A stretch of DNA of 52,709 nt. Origin: Heyndrickxia shackletonii. GTDB taxonomy: Bacteria; Bacillota; Bacilli; Bacillales; Bacillaceae_C. The position numbers and the translations under genes were made by a program. This document shows, in pieces, positions 1 to 9,244 of this stretch; position 1 is the stretch's first letter, and every line of letters begins with the position of its first letter. The DNA is taken from assembly GCF_001420715.1 (NCBI RefSeq), contig NZ_LJJC01000006.1:554770-607478 (forward strand). The letters are read 5' to 3'. The notes under the pieces are model-generated. The model did not search any database and had not been told where the DNA came from. It saw only the letters and a program-made list of their open reading frames with translations.

Positions 1-893
1 TTGAGCACGTAGAGGGCAACACGAAAATGGATTGGTTTGTCCCGATTGTTGCCGATGCGGAAGCAGGATTTGGCGGTCAGTTAAATGTGTTTGAATTAAT
101 GAAAGCGATGATTGAAGCGGGTGCAGCAGGGGTTCATTTTGAGGACCAACTTTCCTCTGAGAAGAAATGCGGTCATCTAGGCGGAAAGGTTTTACTTCCG
201 ACACAAACAGCCATTCGAAACCTAATTTCTGCTCGCCTTGCTGCAGATGTGATGGGTGTTCCAACGGTATTAATTGCACGGACAGATGCAAATGCCGCCG
301 ACTTAATTACGAGTGATGTGGACCCATATGACGCACGCTTTATTACTGGTGAAAGAACACCTGAAGGTTTTTACCGTACAAGGGCAGGGATTGACCAAGC
401 GATTTCCAGGGGATTAGCTTACGCCCCTTATGCGGATCTTATTTGGTGTGAAACATCGGAGCCGAACCTTGCAGAAGCGAAGCGATTTGCGGAGGCAATT
501 CATGAAAAGTTTCCAGAAAAACTATTAGCCTATAATTGTTCACCGTCTTTCAACTGGAAAAAGAAATTAAGCGAAGAAACGATTGCATCTTTCCAAACAG
601 AACTCGGAAAAATGGGCTACAAATTCCAATTTGTCACTTTAGCAGGATTCCATGCCTTGAACAATAGCATGTTCGAACTTGCGAAAGGATATAAAGAAAG
701 AGGGATGTCGGCATATTCGGAGCTTCAACAAGCGGAATTCTCTAATGAACGATTCGGGTACACTGCGACGCGTCATCAAAGAGAAGTGGGTACCGGATAT
801 TTCGATGAAGTGTCCATCATAATTTCTGGAGGAGAGTCTTCCACAACGGCACTAAAAGGGTCAACCGAGGAAGAACAGTTTTCAAGTCTATAA
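1..893 (+). CDS. aceA: Isocitrate lyase, 3' part (5' end outside window)
   Basis: Cleaves isocitrate to glyoxylate and succinate, the first step of the glyoxylate bypass, which lets cells grow on acetate or fatty acids. The frame is open from base 3, before the first ATG at 27, so the gene runs off the left edge. The family signature around the catalytic cysteine, KKCGH, is present, preceded by [10 protein letters not shown], which belongs to the metal/substrate site, and followed by the RTDA motif. About a third of a typical 425-430 residue protein is missing at the N terminus. A strong hairpin terminator follows at 898-930, so this is the last gene of its transcript. Identity is near certain; nothing can be said of its promoter. 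Confidence 0.96.
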   Translation, partial: EHVEGNTKMDWFVPIVADAEAGFGGQLNVFELMKAMIEAGAAGVHFEDQLSSEKKCGHLGGKVLLPTQTAIRNLISARLAADVMGVPTVLIARTDANAADLITSDVDPYDARFITGERTPEGFYRTRAGIDQAISRGLAYAPYADLIWCETSEPNLAEAKRFAEAIHEKFPEKLLAYNCSPSFNWKKKLSEETIASFQTELGKMGYKFQFVTLAGFHALNNSMFELAKGYKERGMSAYSELQQAEFSNERFGYTATRHQREVGTGYFDEVSIIISGGESSTTALKGSTEEEQFSSL

Positions 894-897
894 TCTT

Positions 898-934
898 AAA
901 AAATTCATCCTTTAGCAGGATGAATTTTTTCTTT
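898..934 (+). terminator. Intrinsic terminator of aceA
   Basis: A 13-bp stem (898-910 with 918-930), 7-nt loop, 3' arm ending in six T and followed by CTTTT. Confidence 0.9.
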
Positions 935-1054
935 TAAACATGCAAAATAGTTAAGAGAGTAAATATACATAATTTTTTAATATTTTCTAGCAATAGGAAA
1001 CTAATCCTTGTAAAATAGGAGATAAAATACAGAAATTGAAAAGAGGTGGACTAT

Positions 1055-1681
1055 TTGAATTTAGAGAATGACTGGAATGAGAGAAAGGCGATTCAATTAC
1101 GAATGCTCCAGTTGCAAGAGGATTCACAGGCTATTCGTGCGGAATATGAAAGATTATTTAATCGGTTGCGAGAATTAGATTCTCAGGAAAAAACAGTCTC
1201 AAATTTTCAGGAAAACGAAAAAATGAATAATATTTTTTCAAAAGACAAGGAACCTCAATTGGAATTAAAGATGAACAAGAATGACGACGACATCTTCTCT
1301 AGAATTGAAGAAATAAAAAGAAGTATAAGCGGTCAAGGTTCGTTATCTAATATAAATGGACAAAAACAAGATGCCTCTATGGTTCAAGAGGAGGTTGCAG
1401 CAACGAAAATCAACTTCTCCTCAAAAGTGCTTAAGAAAAGGGTAACTGCAGCGGAAATTTTAAATAAACCGCCAAGTAAAGAAAAGTCGAATTATAAGGA
1501 TTACCTTATTTTGTCTCATTTAAAATTAAAAAGAAAGCTAAGAAGCTCGGAAATTAAAGAGCTCTTAAGTGAACATTCCTTAAATGTTAAAAACACAACC
1601 GTTTTATTAAAAAATTTAATGGACAAATATTCCGAAATCACAAAAGCCGGACATGGAATCTATCAATGGAGAGAACAATAA
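1055..1681 (+). CDS. Rok-like nucleoid-associated transcriptional silencer
   Basis: About 208 residues. The N-terminal 45 residues form a charged amphipathic helix (NERKAIQLRMLQLQ...YERLFNRLRELD) that closely resembles the N-terminal coiled coil of Bacillus subtilis Rok. A poorly conserved linker follows, then a C-terminal winged-helix-like domain (last 60 residues, ending GHGIYQWREQ), where Rok binds DNA. Rok represses competence (comK) and silences A+T-rich acquired genes, so a similar xenogeneic silencing role is inferred. The start is probably TTG at 1055, because AGAGGTGG (1042-1049) is well spaced for it; an in-frame GTG at 1046 lies inside that site. Monocistronic, with its own terminator. 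The resemblance is recalled, not searched. Confidence 0.75.
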   Translation: MNLENDWNERKAIQLRMLQLQEDSQAIRAEYERLFNRLRELDSQEKTVSNFQENEKMNNIFSKDKEPQLELKMNKNDDDIFSRIEEIKRSISGQGSLSNINGQKQDASMVQEEVAATKINFSSKVLKKRVTAAEILNKPPSKEKSNYKDYLILSHLKLKRKLRSSEIKELLSEHSLNVKNTTVLLKNLMDKYSEITKAGHGIYQWREQ

Positions 1682-1689
1682 TCATTTTT

Positions 1690-1733
1690 AAACAGCTTAC
1701 TGATTTTTAGGAGCTGTTTCTTTTCTTTTATTT
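1690..1733 (+). terminator. Terminator of the rok-like gene
   Basis: Inverted repeat AAACAGCT (1690-1697) / AGCTGTTT (1712-1719) followed by a T-rich tract. Confidence 0.7.
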
Positions 1734-1908
1734 TATTTAAGGGGTAATTAAGGAAAGAACCTTCTTTTTAAAAGGCCCTTTTCTTAAACATTGGTGTGTT
1801 TTTTATGAAAATCCCAATTAATTTTTAATGGATGCAATATTAAGTAAGGATGTCGGAAACTATACCGTTTTAGTATTTTGCACAATGAACGAAAAGCAAC
1901 AATGTGTA

Positions 1909-1934
1909 CAAAAACAGCCTCTTAAAAAAGAGGC
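1909..1934 (-). terminator. Terminator of brnQ
   Basis: Read on the minus strand: GCCTCTT, short T loop, AAGAGGC, then TGTTTTT. It lies about 25 nt past the brnQ stop. The stretch 1735-1908 shows no gene. Confidence 0.8.
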
Positions 1935-1958
1935 GTCCATCTTATTATTACTTAGTAC

Positions 1959-3296
1959 TCACATTTCATTGGTCTTAACTTTTTCCGGTGTAGATGATGG
2001 TCGACTTACTTTTTCCACTATAAATCCTGCCACTCCTCCTGCAATCGCGGGAATAACCCAGCCTAGTCCCACAGATGCTAAAGGAAAATGCCCAAAAAAT
2101 GATTCAATAAGGCTCCATTTTAGGCCAAACATTTGTAGTCCATCATTCACGCTTACAATCCCAGTTAGAAGCATGGCGCCTGCATAAACTTTACGAGACC
2201 CTCCAAAGAAACGATGGAAGAATGCCAAAGTAACAAGTACGATCGTTAACGGGTAAGCCATGACAAGAAATGGAACGGACACAGAAATGATTTCGTTTAA
2301 TCCTAGATTTGCTATCAGGAAGCTTACTAGTGTAGTAAGGGTAACGACAACTCGGTAACTGACTTTAGATACAATTTTGGAAAAATACTGTCCGCATGCA
2401 ATGGTTAATCCTACACAAGTGGTAAAGCAGGCAAGGGTGAAAATACCGCCAAGTAGAACTTTACCGGCATTGCCTAATAGAATGGTAGAAGCCTTTGATA
2501 AAATAGCAGTACCATTATCAAACGTTCCGTAGCCTGCCATTTTTGCCCCCAGAAAGCCAATCGTAACATAGACTAGGGCGAGAGCTATTCCAGCAACAAA
2601 ACCGGCTTTAATCGTATATTGGGTTAATTTCCTTTTATCCTGTACTCCTTTTTGTTTTAAAGTGGTTAAAATAACAATTCCAAACGCAAGTGCTGCCAGT
2701 GCATCCATCGTAGAATAGCCATCTATAAATCCTTTAAATAACGAAGCAGATTGATAATTTTCAGTCGGTGCCTTTAATGGCTGATTAAGTTTTACGAATC
2801 CAGTTACACAAAGGACAACGATGGATACTAAAAGAACAGGGGTAATAATACGTCCCATGTAATCTACCACTTTGGTTGGATTTAAGCTTAGTAAATAGAC
2901 TAATAAAAAGAATACAAAGGTAAATCCGAATAAAAGAATAGATTGGTTTAAAGATACACTTCCAATAAAGGGTTTAATACCCATTTCAAATGCCACATTG
3001 GCATTTCGGGGGATGCCGAAGAAAGGCCCGATGGATAAATAAACTACAATGGTAAAAATGACCCCGAACCACGGATGGACGCGACTGCCTAGCGTATTCA
3101 CACCATCCTTGACTCTTGCGATTGCAATCAGAACAATAAGCGGCAATCCTACTCCAGTTAGAATGAAGCCAATAATAGCGGGCCAAAAGGATGTTCCTGC
3201 CCCCATTCCTAAATACGGTGGGAAGATAAGATTACCAGCTCCGAAAAACATCGAAAAAAGCATTAGTCCTACGAAAAAAGTATCCTTCTTGTTCAT
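1959..3296 (-). CDS. brnQ: Branched-chain amino acid transporter (LIVCS family, BrnQ/BraB)
   Basis: A 445-residue membrane protein with about 12 hydrophobic segments that imports Ile, Leu and Val with Na+ or H+. The N terminus (GLMLFSMFFGAGNLIFPPYLG) is the classic BrnQ opening, and the length is typical. ATG at 3296 is preceded by AGGAGAGA at 3301-3308. The gene is alone, read from a promoter at about 3800 through a T-box leader with an apparent isoleucine specifier, so it should be made when tRNA-Ile is uncharged. This regulation independently supports the substrate assignment. Confidence 0.93.
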   Translation of the reverse strand: MNKKDTFFVGLMLFSMFFGAGNLIFPPYLGMGAGTSFWPAIIGFILTGVGLPLIVLIAIARVKDGVNTLGSRVHPWFGVIFTIVVYLSIGPFFGIPRNANVAFEMGIKPFIGSVSLNQSILLFGFTFVFFLLVYLLSLNPTKVVDYMGRIITPVLLVSIVVLCVTGFVKLNQPLKAPTENYQSASLFKGFIDGYSTMDALAALAFGIVILTTLKQKGVQDKRKLTQYTIKAGFVAGIALALVYVTIGFLGAKMAGYGTFDNGTAILSKASTILLGNAGKVLLGGIFTLACFTTCVGLTIACGQYFSKIVSKVSYRVVVTLTTLVSFLIANLGLNEIISVSVPFLVMAYPLTIVLVTLAFFHRFFGGSRKVYAGAMLLTGIVSVNDGLQMFGLKWSLIESFFGHFPLASVGLGWVIPAIAGGVAGFIVEKVSRPSSTPEKVKTNEM

Positions 3297-3386
3297 AATA
3301 TCTCTCCTGTTCTCTATGATGTTTACAAGAATTGCTCTGATTTCAATATGTTATTGCAAATAGCATACTTCCCAGAGTGGAAAATA

Positions 3387-3768
3387 AAAAAGCCCGCCCC
3401 CAATGAAGGGACGAGCTAGCTCGCGTTACCACCCTACTTCCGAAATAGGCAAAAACCTATACGGCTCTCGATCAACGTACTATCATACGCGGTCCATGTT
3501 AACGGTGGACTTTTCCGGCAAAAGCTTACTTTGGTGTTTGGTGAACAATAGAATTTAGACCGAGGGGTAACCCTTTAAAAAATATTGTCCACATCTAGCA
3601 GCAGCGCCTATCGGCTTGCGCATTTGTATTTTTCAGCTTTGCATCTCAGAGATGATTTTCACCCGTATCCTGACATCGGCTTTCACCACCCGCCGACTCT
3701 CTTTAGTGCAAGACATACGTACTACTCTTCTCGTCATTGATGTTATAAAAATCAGAATTAATTGTAAT
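3387..3768 (-). promoter_or_regulatory. T-box riboswitch controlling brnQ (Ile specifier)
   Basis: On the minus strand the leader carries a GAAGAGTAGTA stem I start and an AGAGAGTCGGCGG loop region. In the specifier loop, ATC (3656-3654) is followed by A and TCTCTGAG. The T-box sequence AGGGTGGTAACGCGAGC lies near 3419-3435. A terminator hairpin ends in a T run at about 3387. ATC decodes isoleucine, which matches a branched-chain amino acid importer. Uncharged tRNA-Ile should stabilise the antiterminator. Confidence 0.92.
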
Positions 3769-3774
3769 ATAGTC

Positions 3775-3802
3775 ATTATATTATTTTCTAATAGTTTTTC
3801 AA
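3775..3802 (-). promoter_or_regulatory. Sigma-A-type promoter of the brnQ T-box transcript
   Basis: On the minus strand: TTGAAA (3802-3797), 16-nt spacer, TATAAT (3780-3775). The transcript would start near 3768, just before stem I. Confidence 0.75.
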
Positions 3803-3896
3803 CCCCTAAATTTTGCATAGAACCTATAGAAATCGTTTACAAGTATGATATTACAATAAGAAAAAATTATAAAACTATTTAATAGAAAATATTTAA

Positions 3897-3924
3897 TTGC
3901 CGACGTATTTTAATTTGTTATAAT
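3897..3924 (+). promoter_or_regulatory. Promoter of the leader-peptide/MFS transcript
   Basis: TTGCCG (3897-3902), 16-nt spacer, TATAAT (3919-3924). The leader RBS GAGGAGG follows at 3941-3947. Confidence 0.65.
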
Positions 3925-3955
3925 ATTTCTAACAATATTCGAGGAGGAAAAGTAA

Positions 3956-4012
3956 ATGTCAAAAAATCAAACAAGATTACTAAATCAAGAAGCGGGAGTG
4001 AATCATTTTTAA
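3956..4012 (+). CDS. 18-residue regulatory leader peptide
   Basis: Encodes MSKNQTRLLNQEAGVNHF. It has a perfect GAGGAGG site 8 nt upstream of its ATG, far stronger than needed for a chance ORF. Codons 11-15 form the first arm of a 14-bp hairpin (3987-4000 with 4025-4038) just upstream of an MFS exporter gene. This arrangement is typical of ribosome-stalling leader peptides that switch on antibiotic resistance genes. The peptide is presumably not functional as a product. The inducing compound is unknown. Confidence 0.7.
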   Translation: MSKNQTRLLNQEAGVNHF

Positions 4013-4076
4013 TTGAATAATAAACACTCCTGCTTCTTCTTCATCAAAAACAAACAAATTTTGATTGAAGTGGGAG
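3987..4076 (+). promoter_or_regulatory. Attenuator with mutually exclusive hairpins over the MFS ribosome binding site
   Basis: Arm A (3987-4000, inside the leader ORF) pairs with arm B (4025-4038) over 14 bp with one G-U. Part of arm B (4027-4036, CTCCTGCTTC) also pairs over 10 bp, two of them G-U, with arm C (4067-4076, GAAGTGGGAG), which contains the exporter's ribosome binding site. Arms A and C are near copies (GAAGCGGGAG, GAAGTGGGAG). There is no T run after arm B, so control of translation rather than termination is inferred. Confidence 0.65.
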
Positions 4077-4082
4077 AAAATA

Positions 4083-5288
4083 ATGAAAAAGAATACAATT
4101 GCAAAGCATAATATAAAGGTTTTATTTTGGGCTCAGTTCTTTTCAACAATGAGTTTTTTACAGCCTGTATTGACGCTTTTTTATATGGAAAGAGGGCTTA
4201 GTGAAAAAGAGATTTTGATTGTGTTAATGTGCTGGAGCGGGGCTGTTATGCTCGGTGAAGTGCCTTCCGGTGTTTTTGCGGATCGCTTCGGGGCAAAGAA
4301 GTCCTTTTTAACTGGTGCGCTAATTAACATTGCAAGCTATAGTTTATTGTTTTTTGCACATGAGCCATGGGTTTTCTTTTTATATAGTGCGTTAAATGGC
4401 TTTTCTGTTACTTTCTTTTCGGGAGCAGATGAGGCGTTGATTTATGAATCCTTAAAGGAAAGTGATGAACAGCATTTAATGGATCGTGCAATGGGGAAAA
4501 TTCAGTCTGCAGGATTTATTTCCGCAATGATGGCTGTCCTTTTCGGAGCATATATTGCCAAGGATTTAAAAGAAGCCCAGTTCCAGCTTTTAATAGCTTT
4601 AGGCATTGTCTTCTATACCATTCAGCTGTTTTTACTATTTTGGATTAAGAATCCGAGCTCTTTTACGGCATACAGAGAAAACCCTTTTCAACAAGTAACG
4701 GAAGGTTTAAAAGTAATTAAAGAAGCCCCCCAGCTGTTAAGCATGTTTTTAAATGTGACGTTGGTGTTTATTCCAGCAAGTGCAGTGTATGAGAATTTCA
4801 ATCAGCCATTGTTTACGCACGCTGGCTTACCGGTATATCTAATCGGAATTGTGTACGCGATTGCTGCGATTGTTGGCTATTTTGCCTCTAATTCTGTTGG
4901 TTGGCTTTGTGAGCGATTTTCCAGAATCCTATTGCTGAATATTACTGGAGCGTTAGCAGTAGTTGGTCTATTATTATCTGCAATATACGGTCAAACACTT
5001 TGGATTGTTTTGGGAGCATTCTTTATTTTAAAATTGGTTCGCGCGGTCAGATACCCTATTTATTCACAGTTAAGTAACGATATTATTCCGTCCGAGGTAA
5101 GGGCAACAACGATATCTTTGCTTTCAATCTTAGATTCAGTTTGTGATTTGATTGTTTTTGGAATTATTTCCGCCATTGCGATAAAAGGGTTAATCGGTAT
5201 TTTCATTGGCTGTGCAACACTTGCTTTAATAGGGACATTGCTCCCGATAAAAACAATTAAGACGAAGGTAAAATTAGAAAATAGTTAA
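4083..5288 (+). CDS. MFS transporter, probable drug exporter under leader-peptide control
   Basis: About 401 residues with 12 hydrophobic segments. The MFS loop 2-3 motif appears as GVFADRFGAKKSF near residue 60. The start is ATG at 4083, after GTGGGAG at 4070-4076; an upstream in-frame TTG at 4065 overlaps that site and is unlikely. Exporters of this type pump small molecules out using the proton gradient. The upstream leader ORF and hairpins point to induction by a translation inhibitor, so resistance to a ribosome-targeting antibiotic is an inference. The subfamily and substrate cannot be named from sequence alone. A weak hairpin follows at 5298-5320. Confidence 0.8.
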   Translation: MKKNTIAKHNIKVLFWAQFFSTMSFLQPVLTLFYMERGLSEKEILIVLMCWSGAVMLGEVPSGVFADRFGAKKSFLTGALINIASYSLLFFAHEPWVFFLYSALNGFSVTFFSGADEALIYESLKESDEQHLMDRAMGKIQSAGFISAMMAVLFGAYIAKDLKEAQFQLLIALGIVFYTIQLFLLFWIKNPSSFTAYRENPFQQVTEGLKVIKEAPQLLSMFLNVTLVFIPASAVYENFNQPLFTHAGLPVYLIGIVYAIAAIVGYFASNSVGWLCERFSRILLLNITGALAVVGLLLSAIYGQTLWIVLGAFFILKLVRAVRYPIYSQLSNDIIPSEVRATTISLLSILDSVCDLIVFGIISAIAIKGLIGIFIGCATLALIGTLLPIKTIKTKVKLENS

Positions 5289-5297
5289 GGGTAGAAG

Positions 5298-5320
5298 GGA
5301 CAAGTCGAAAAGACTTGTCC
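5298..5320 (+). terminator. Probable terminator after the MFS gene
   Basis: Stem GGACAAGTC / GACTTGTCC (9 bp, 5-nt loop). The following T tract is poor. Confidence 0.5.
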
Positions 5321-5356
5321 TTGCCTATTTGCGCACGATTCTGCTATTATCAGTAC

Positions 5357-5504
5357 AAAAGCGGAAGCGCCGTAGTTCTAGCGTACGGATTTCGTAGTCT
5401 TCGACGCAAGATTTAGGAAACACGGCGAGGGAAGAGTAGATGTTGACTTACCGTAGGGAGGAGACGTAGAAATCCGCTAGCCGATAGGCGCTGTAGCTAG
5501 ACAT
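5357..5504. repeat. Bacillaceae intergenic repeat element (about 150 bp, foldable)
   Basis: Fills the gap between the MFS gene and gatC. Its ends are complementary: AGCGCC (5366-5371) with GGCGCT (5487-5492), and inside them CGGATTTC (5386-5393) with GAAATCCG (5469-5476), so the whole unit can fold as one long hairpin. The GC-rich base composition differs from the neighbours. A shorter relative with the same ends (GCGAATGCGCC and CCGATAGGC) lies at 18328-18383. It resembles mobile non-coding repeats seen in Bacillus intergenic regions. Confidence 0.7.
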
Positions 5505-5589
5505 AGACAGCTTTTATAAAAGGTTATCCATATTGTGAAATTTTATCTTTTTAAAGCAAATTAAATTATTATCGCGAGGTGACGCCACG

Positions 5590-5880
5590 ATGTCAAGGAT
5601 TTCAAAGGAACAGGTTTATCATGTTGCAAATTTAGCGCGACTGGAGATAAATGATCAGGAAGCAGAAAAATTCACAAAGCAATTAGATGATATTATTAAT
5701 CTGGCAGAATTGCTGAATGAAGTGGATACATCGAATATCAAACCAACCTCTCACGTATTAAATATTCAAAACGTAATGCGCGAAGATGTGGCAGAAGAAG
5801 GTTTGCCGCGCGAGGAAGTATTGAAGAATGCACCGGATCATAAGGATGGTCAAATACGAGTGCCATCTATAATTGAATAA
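5590..5880 (+). CDS. gatC: Glutamyl/aspartyl-tRNA amidotransferase subunit C
   Basis: 96 residues, the usual GatC length, starting [20 protein letters not shown], the standard family opening. GatC wraps around and stabilises the GatA-GatB complex that converts Glu-tRNA(Gln), and often Asp-tRNA(Asn), to the amidated form. This is needed where no glutaminyl-tRNA synthetase exists. ATG at 5590 follows GAGGTGA. It is first in the gatCAB operon, with 13 nt to the gatA start. Confidence 0.97.
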   Translation: MSRISKEQVYHVANLARLEINDQEAEKFTKQLDDIINLAELLNEVDTSNIKPTSHVLNIQNVMREDVAEEGLPREEVLKNAPDHKDGQIRVPSIIE

Positions 5881-5893
5881 GGAGGGGAATAGT

Positions 5894-7351
5894 GTGTCTC
5901 TTTTTGAACATAAGATTTCTGAGCTGCATGAATTTATACATAAAAAAGAAGTCAAAATCTCCGAATTGGTAGATGAATCGTTTAAACGAATTGGGGAAGT
6001 AGAAGAAAAGGTCCAAGCATTTTTAACATTAGATGAGGAAAATGCACGAGAAAAAGCGAAACAATTAGATGACAAAATTGGTACAGAAGAATCCAACCAT
6101 CCACTATTTGGATTGCCGATTGGTATTAAAGACAATATTGTCACGAAGGGATTGCGCACAACCTGTGCGAGTAAAATTCTTGAAAACTTCGATCCTATTT
6201 ATGATGCGACTGTTATAGGTAAGTTACATAAAAGCGGAACTATTACGATTGGAAAATTGAATATGGACGAGTTTGCAATGGGGTCGTCAACAGAAAACTC
6301 GGGCTTCCATAAAACATTTAATCCATGGAATTTAGATGCAGTACCAGGTGGCTCCTCCGGTGGTTCGGCGGCGGCGGTTGCTGCGGGTGAGGTTCCATTT
6401 TCATTAGGGTCTGATACTGGGGGATCCATTCGCCAGCCGGCAGCTTTTTGTGGGGTAGTAGGATTAAAGCCTACATACGGACGTGTTTCACGTTTTGGTC
6501 TTGTTGCCTTTGCATCATCATTTGATCAAATTGGACCTATTACGAGAACAGTGGAAGACAATGCATATCTTTTACAAGCCATTTCTGGTGTTGATCCGCA
6601 TGATGCTACATCTGCAAATGTAGAGGTGCCAAATTACCTTCAAGCTCTTACTGGTGATGTAAAAGGGTTGAAAATCGCGGTACCGAAGGAGTATTTAAAT
6701 GAGGGAGTAAGCCCAGAGGTTCGGGAATCTGTGCTGGCTTCTTTAAAGGTTCTTGAAGGCCTTGGGGCAACATGGGAAGAAGTATCCCTGCCTCATTCTA
6801 AATATGGAGTAGCAGCATATTACCTTTTATCTTCATCCGAAGCATCTTCTAACTTGTCTCGTTTTGACGGGGTGCGTTACGGATACCGAACTCCAAATGC
6901 CGAGAACTTAATGGAGCTTTATAAAAAGACGCGTTCTGAAGGCTTTGGGGAGGAAGTAAAACGCCGGATTATGCTTGGAACCTTTGCTTTAAGCTCTGGC
7001 TACTATGATGCTTACTATAAAAAAGCACAACAGGTTCGTACATTGATTAAAAAGGATTTTGATGATGTTTTTGCAAAATACGATGTCATCATAGGACCAA
7101 CAGCTCCAACTCCTGCCTTTAAAATTGGGGAAAAAATTGATGATCCTTTAACGATGTACGCAGAGGATTTATTAACCATCCCTGTGAATCTTGCCGGTGT
7201 TCCGGGAATTTCTATTCCATGCGGATTTGCGAACGGCTTGCCAATGGGCTTGCAAATCATTGGAAAACATTTTGATGAAAGCACTGTCTATCGTGTTGCC
7301 CATGCTTTTGAGCAAGCAACGACTTATCATACACAAAAACCGCAGCTGTAA
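5894..7351 (+). CDS. gatA: Glutamyl/aspartyl-tRNA amidotransferase subunit A
   Basis: 485 residues from GTG at 5894, exactly the usual Bacillus length; AAGGAGGGG at 5879-5887 selects this start over an in-frame TTG at 5873. It is an amidase-signature enzyme that releases ammonia from glutamine for transfer to misacylated tRNA. The Lys-cisSer-Ser catalytic triad is intact: Lys79 in GIKDN, Ser154 in the [10 protein letters not shown] stretch and Ser178 in [10 protein letters not shown]. Middle gene of gatCAB, with 12 nt to gatB. Confidence 0.98.
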   Translation: MSLFEHKISELHEFIHKKEVKISELVDESFKRIGEVEEKVQAFLTLDEENAREKAKQLDDKIGTEESNHPLFGLPIGIKDNIVTKGLRTTCASKILENFDPIYDATVIGKLHKSGTITIGKLNMDEFAMGSSTENSGFHKTFNPWNLDAVPGGSSGGSAAAVAAGEVPFSLGSDTGGSIRQPAAFCGVVGLKPTYGRVSRFGLVAFASSFDQIGPITRTVEDNAYLLQAISGVDPHDATSANVEVPNYLQALTGDVKGLKIAVPKEYLNEGVSPEVRESVLASLKVLEGLGATWEEVSLPHSKYGVAAYYLLSSSEASSNLSRFDGVRYGYRTPNAENLMELYKKTRSEGFGEEVKRRIMLGTFALSSGYYDAYYKKAQQVRTLIKKDFDDVFAKYDVIIGPTAPTPAFKIGEKIDDPLTMYAEDLLTIPVNLAGVPGISIPCGFANGLPMGLQIIGKHFDESTVYRVAHAFEQATTYHTQKPQL

Positions 7352-7363
7352 GGGGTGAAAAAA

Positions 7364-8794
7364 ATGAACTATGAAACGGTAATCGGACTCGAAGTCCATG
7401 TGGAATTGAAAACAAATTCAAAGATCTTTTCTTCAGCACCAGCTCATTTTGGTGCGGAGCCAAATACAAATACGACGGTTGTTGACCTTGGTTATCCAGG
7501 TGTTTTACCGGTATTGAATAAACGTGCAATTGAATTTGGTATGAAAGCTGCGATGGCGTTAAACTGCCAAATTGCAACGGAAACAAAATTTGATCGCAAA
7601 AACTATTTTTATCCGGATAATCCAAAGGCATACCAAATTTCCCAATTTGATCATCCAATCGGGGAGCATGGTTGGATTGAAATTGAAGTCGATGGGTATA
7701 AAAAGAAAATTGGTATTACCCGCATTCATTTAGAAGAGGATGCAGGAAAGCTAATGCATACTGGTGATGGATATTCCCTTGTAGATTATAACCGACAAGG
7801 AACACCATTAATTGAGATTGTATCTGAACCAGATATCCGCACACCGAATGAAGCATATGCCTACCTGGAAAAGTTGAAATCTATCATACAATATACTGGT
7901 GTTTCAGATTGTAAGATGGAAGAAGGCTCTTTACGTTGTGATGCGAATATTTCCTTACGACCAGAGGGACAGGCGGAGTTTGGAACAAAAACAGAATTGA
8001 AAAACTTAAACTCCTTCAACTTTGTTCGGAAAGGATTAGAGTTTGAACAACAACGCCAAGAGGAAGTTCTTCGTTCCGGCGGTGTGATTGAACAAGAAAC
8101 ACGCCGTTTTGACGAAGCAACGGGCCATACTCTATTGATGCGAGTTAAAGAGGGTTCTGACGATTATCGCTATTTCCCAGAGCCGGACTTAGTCCCAATT
8201 TTTATCGATGAAGAGTGGAAAAATAGAGTTCGTGCAGAAATACCAGAGCTTCCGGACGAGCGCAAAAAGCGCTATGTAGAAGAGCTTGGTTTGCCTGCTT
8301 ATGATGCGGGTGTTTTAACGGTGACAAAGGAAATGGCTGATTTCTTCGAAGCGACCGTTGCAGCAGGAAGTGAAGCAAAACAAGCATCAAACTGGATGAT
8401 GGGTGAACTATCTGCTTATTTGAACGCAGAGCAAAAAGAGCTTCATGAAATACCACTGACACCGGAAAGTCTTGCAGGTATGATTAAGCTTATTGAAAAT
8501 GGAACGATCTCTTCGAAAATTGCGAAGACCGTATTCAAGGAACTGGTGGAAAACGGTGGAGATCCAGCACAAATCGTAAAGGAAAAGGGACTTGTTCAAA
8601 TCTCTGACGAAGGTGCCCTTTTGAAAATCATTACGGAAATTTTAGATTCGAATCAGCAATCTATTGATGATTATAAGAACGGTAAAGCGAAAGCAGTTGG
8701 TTACCTGGTTGGTCAAGTAATGAAAGCAACTAAAGGTCAAGCGAACCCGCCAATGGTAAATAAATTATTGGTGCAGGAATTGAATAAACGATAG
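7364..8794 (+). CDS. gatB: Glutamyl/aspartyl-tRNA amidotransferase subunit B
   Basis: 476 residues from ATG at 7364, behind AAGGGGTG at 7350-7357; an in-frame GTG at 7355 lies in that site. GatB phosphorylates the misacylated tRNA's glutamate or aspartate carboxyl and amidates it with ammonia channelled from GatA. It opens with the family signature [14 protein letters not shown]. The catalytic cradle is followed by the helical and YqeY-like tail that grips tRNA (C terminus [13 protein letters not shown]). Last gene of the operon, closed by a strong terminator. Confidence 0.98.
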   Translation: MNYETVIGLEVHVELKTNSKIFSSAPAHFGAEPNTNTTVVDLGYPGVLPVLNKRAIEFGMKAAMALNCQIATETKFDRKNYFYPDNPKAYQISQFDHPIGEHGWIEIEVDGYKKKIGITRIHLEEDAGKLMHTGDGYSLVDYNRQGTPLIEIVSEPDIRTPNEAYAYLEKLKSIIQYTGVSDCKMEEGSLRCDANISLRPEGQAEFGTKTELKNLNSFNFVRKGLEFEQQRQEEVLRSGGVIEQETRRFDEATGHTLLMRVKEGSDDYRYFPEPDLVPIFIDEEWKNRVRAEIPELPDERKKRYVEELGLPAYDAGVLTVTKEMADFFEATVAAGSEAKQASNWMMGELSAYLNAEQKELHEIPLTPESLAGMIKLIENGTISSKIAKTVFKELVENGGDPAQIVKEKGLVQISDEGALLKIITEILDSNQQSIDDYKNGKAKAVGYLVGQVMKATKGQANPPMVNKLLVQELNKR

Positions 8795-8802
8795 GTATAA
8801 TG

Positions 8803-8833
8803 CGAGGTAGATTCCAAGGAATCTACCTCGTTT
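8803..8833 (+). terminator. Terminator of gatCAB
   Basis: Perfect 13-bp stem CGAGGTAGATTCC / GGAATCTACCTCG with a 2-nt loop, then TTT. The T tract is short but the stem is strong. Confidence 0.8.
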
Positions 8834-8990
8834 AACGTATAGAAAAGTTGATAAGGAAACCGCTGAACTTCGACAATATCCCAATAGTAACAGAATTTTG
8901 TCGAAAATTAGTCATGCACTTCTAAGTTAATTTTAATCTTCAAGTGGTAAAAAGAAGATGTAAATAAATTTAAGGGTGTGAGTACAAACA

Positions 8991-9176
8991 ATGTGTAAAG
9001 GTCAATTTAATTTTACCCAAACATGCGCATATTGTTTGAGAAAAACAGGTGAGGGAATTGATTTTGTATTACCTGTTTATGACTGGAAAAGTGACAAGCT
9101 ACTTGGTTACTTCTGTAAAGAGCATTATTTAAAAGTGAAAAGTCAAAACATGATTCAATATAATAAAGCAAATTAA
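8991..9176 (+). CDS. Small Cys-rich protein, possible zinc-binding (hypothetical)
   Basis: 61 residues. Contains CAYC near residue 12 and FCKEHY near residue 43, a spacing compatible with a small treble-clef or zinc-ribbon site (C-x2-C ... C-x2-H). The centre (DFVLPVYDWKSDKLLGY) is hydrophobic and aromatic. ATG at 8991 is preceded by AAGGGTG. It stands alone between the gatB terminator and the thioredoxin-like gene. I do not recognise the family and assign no function. Confidence 0.55.
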   Translation: MCKGQFNFTQTCAYCLRKTGEGIDFVLPVYDWKSDKLLGYFCKEHYLKVKSQNMIQYNKAN

Positions 9177-9244
9177 ATTCGTCTATAAATGAAAAGTGAA
9201 ATTTCTGCAATTGTCTATTATAATGAAAAAAAGGAGTGATCGAC

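Noticed and set aside
1828-2187. 119-codon frame
   Set aside because: Overlaps the brnQ terminator and is antisense to brnQ; no ribosome site.
3616-3882. Plus-strand frame of 88 codons
   Set aside because: Lies across the minus-strand T-box leader and its promoter; no ribosome site.
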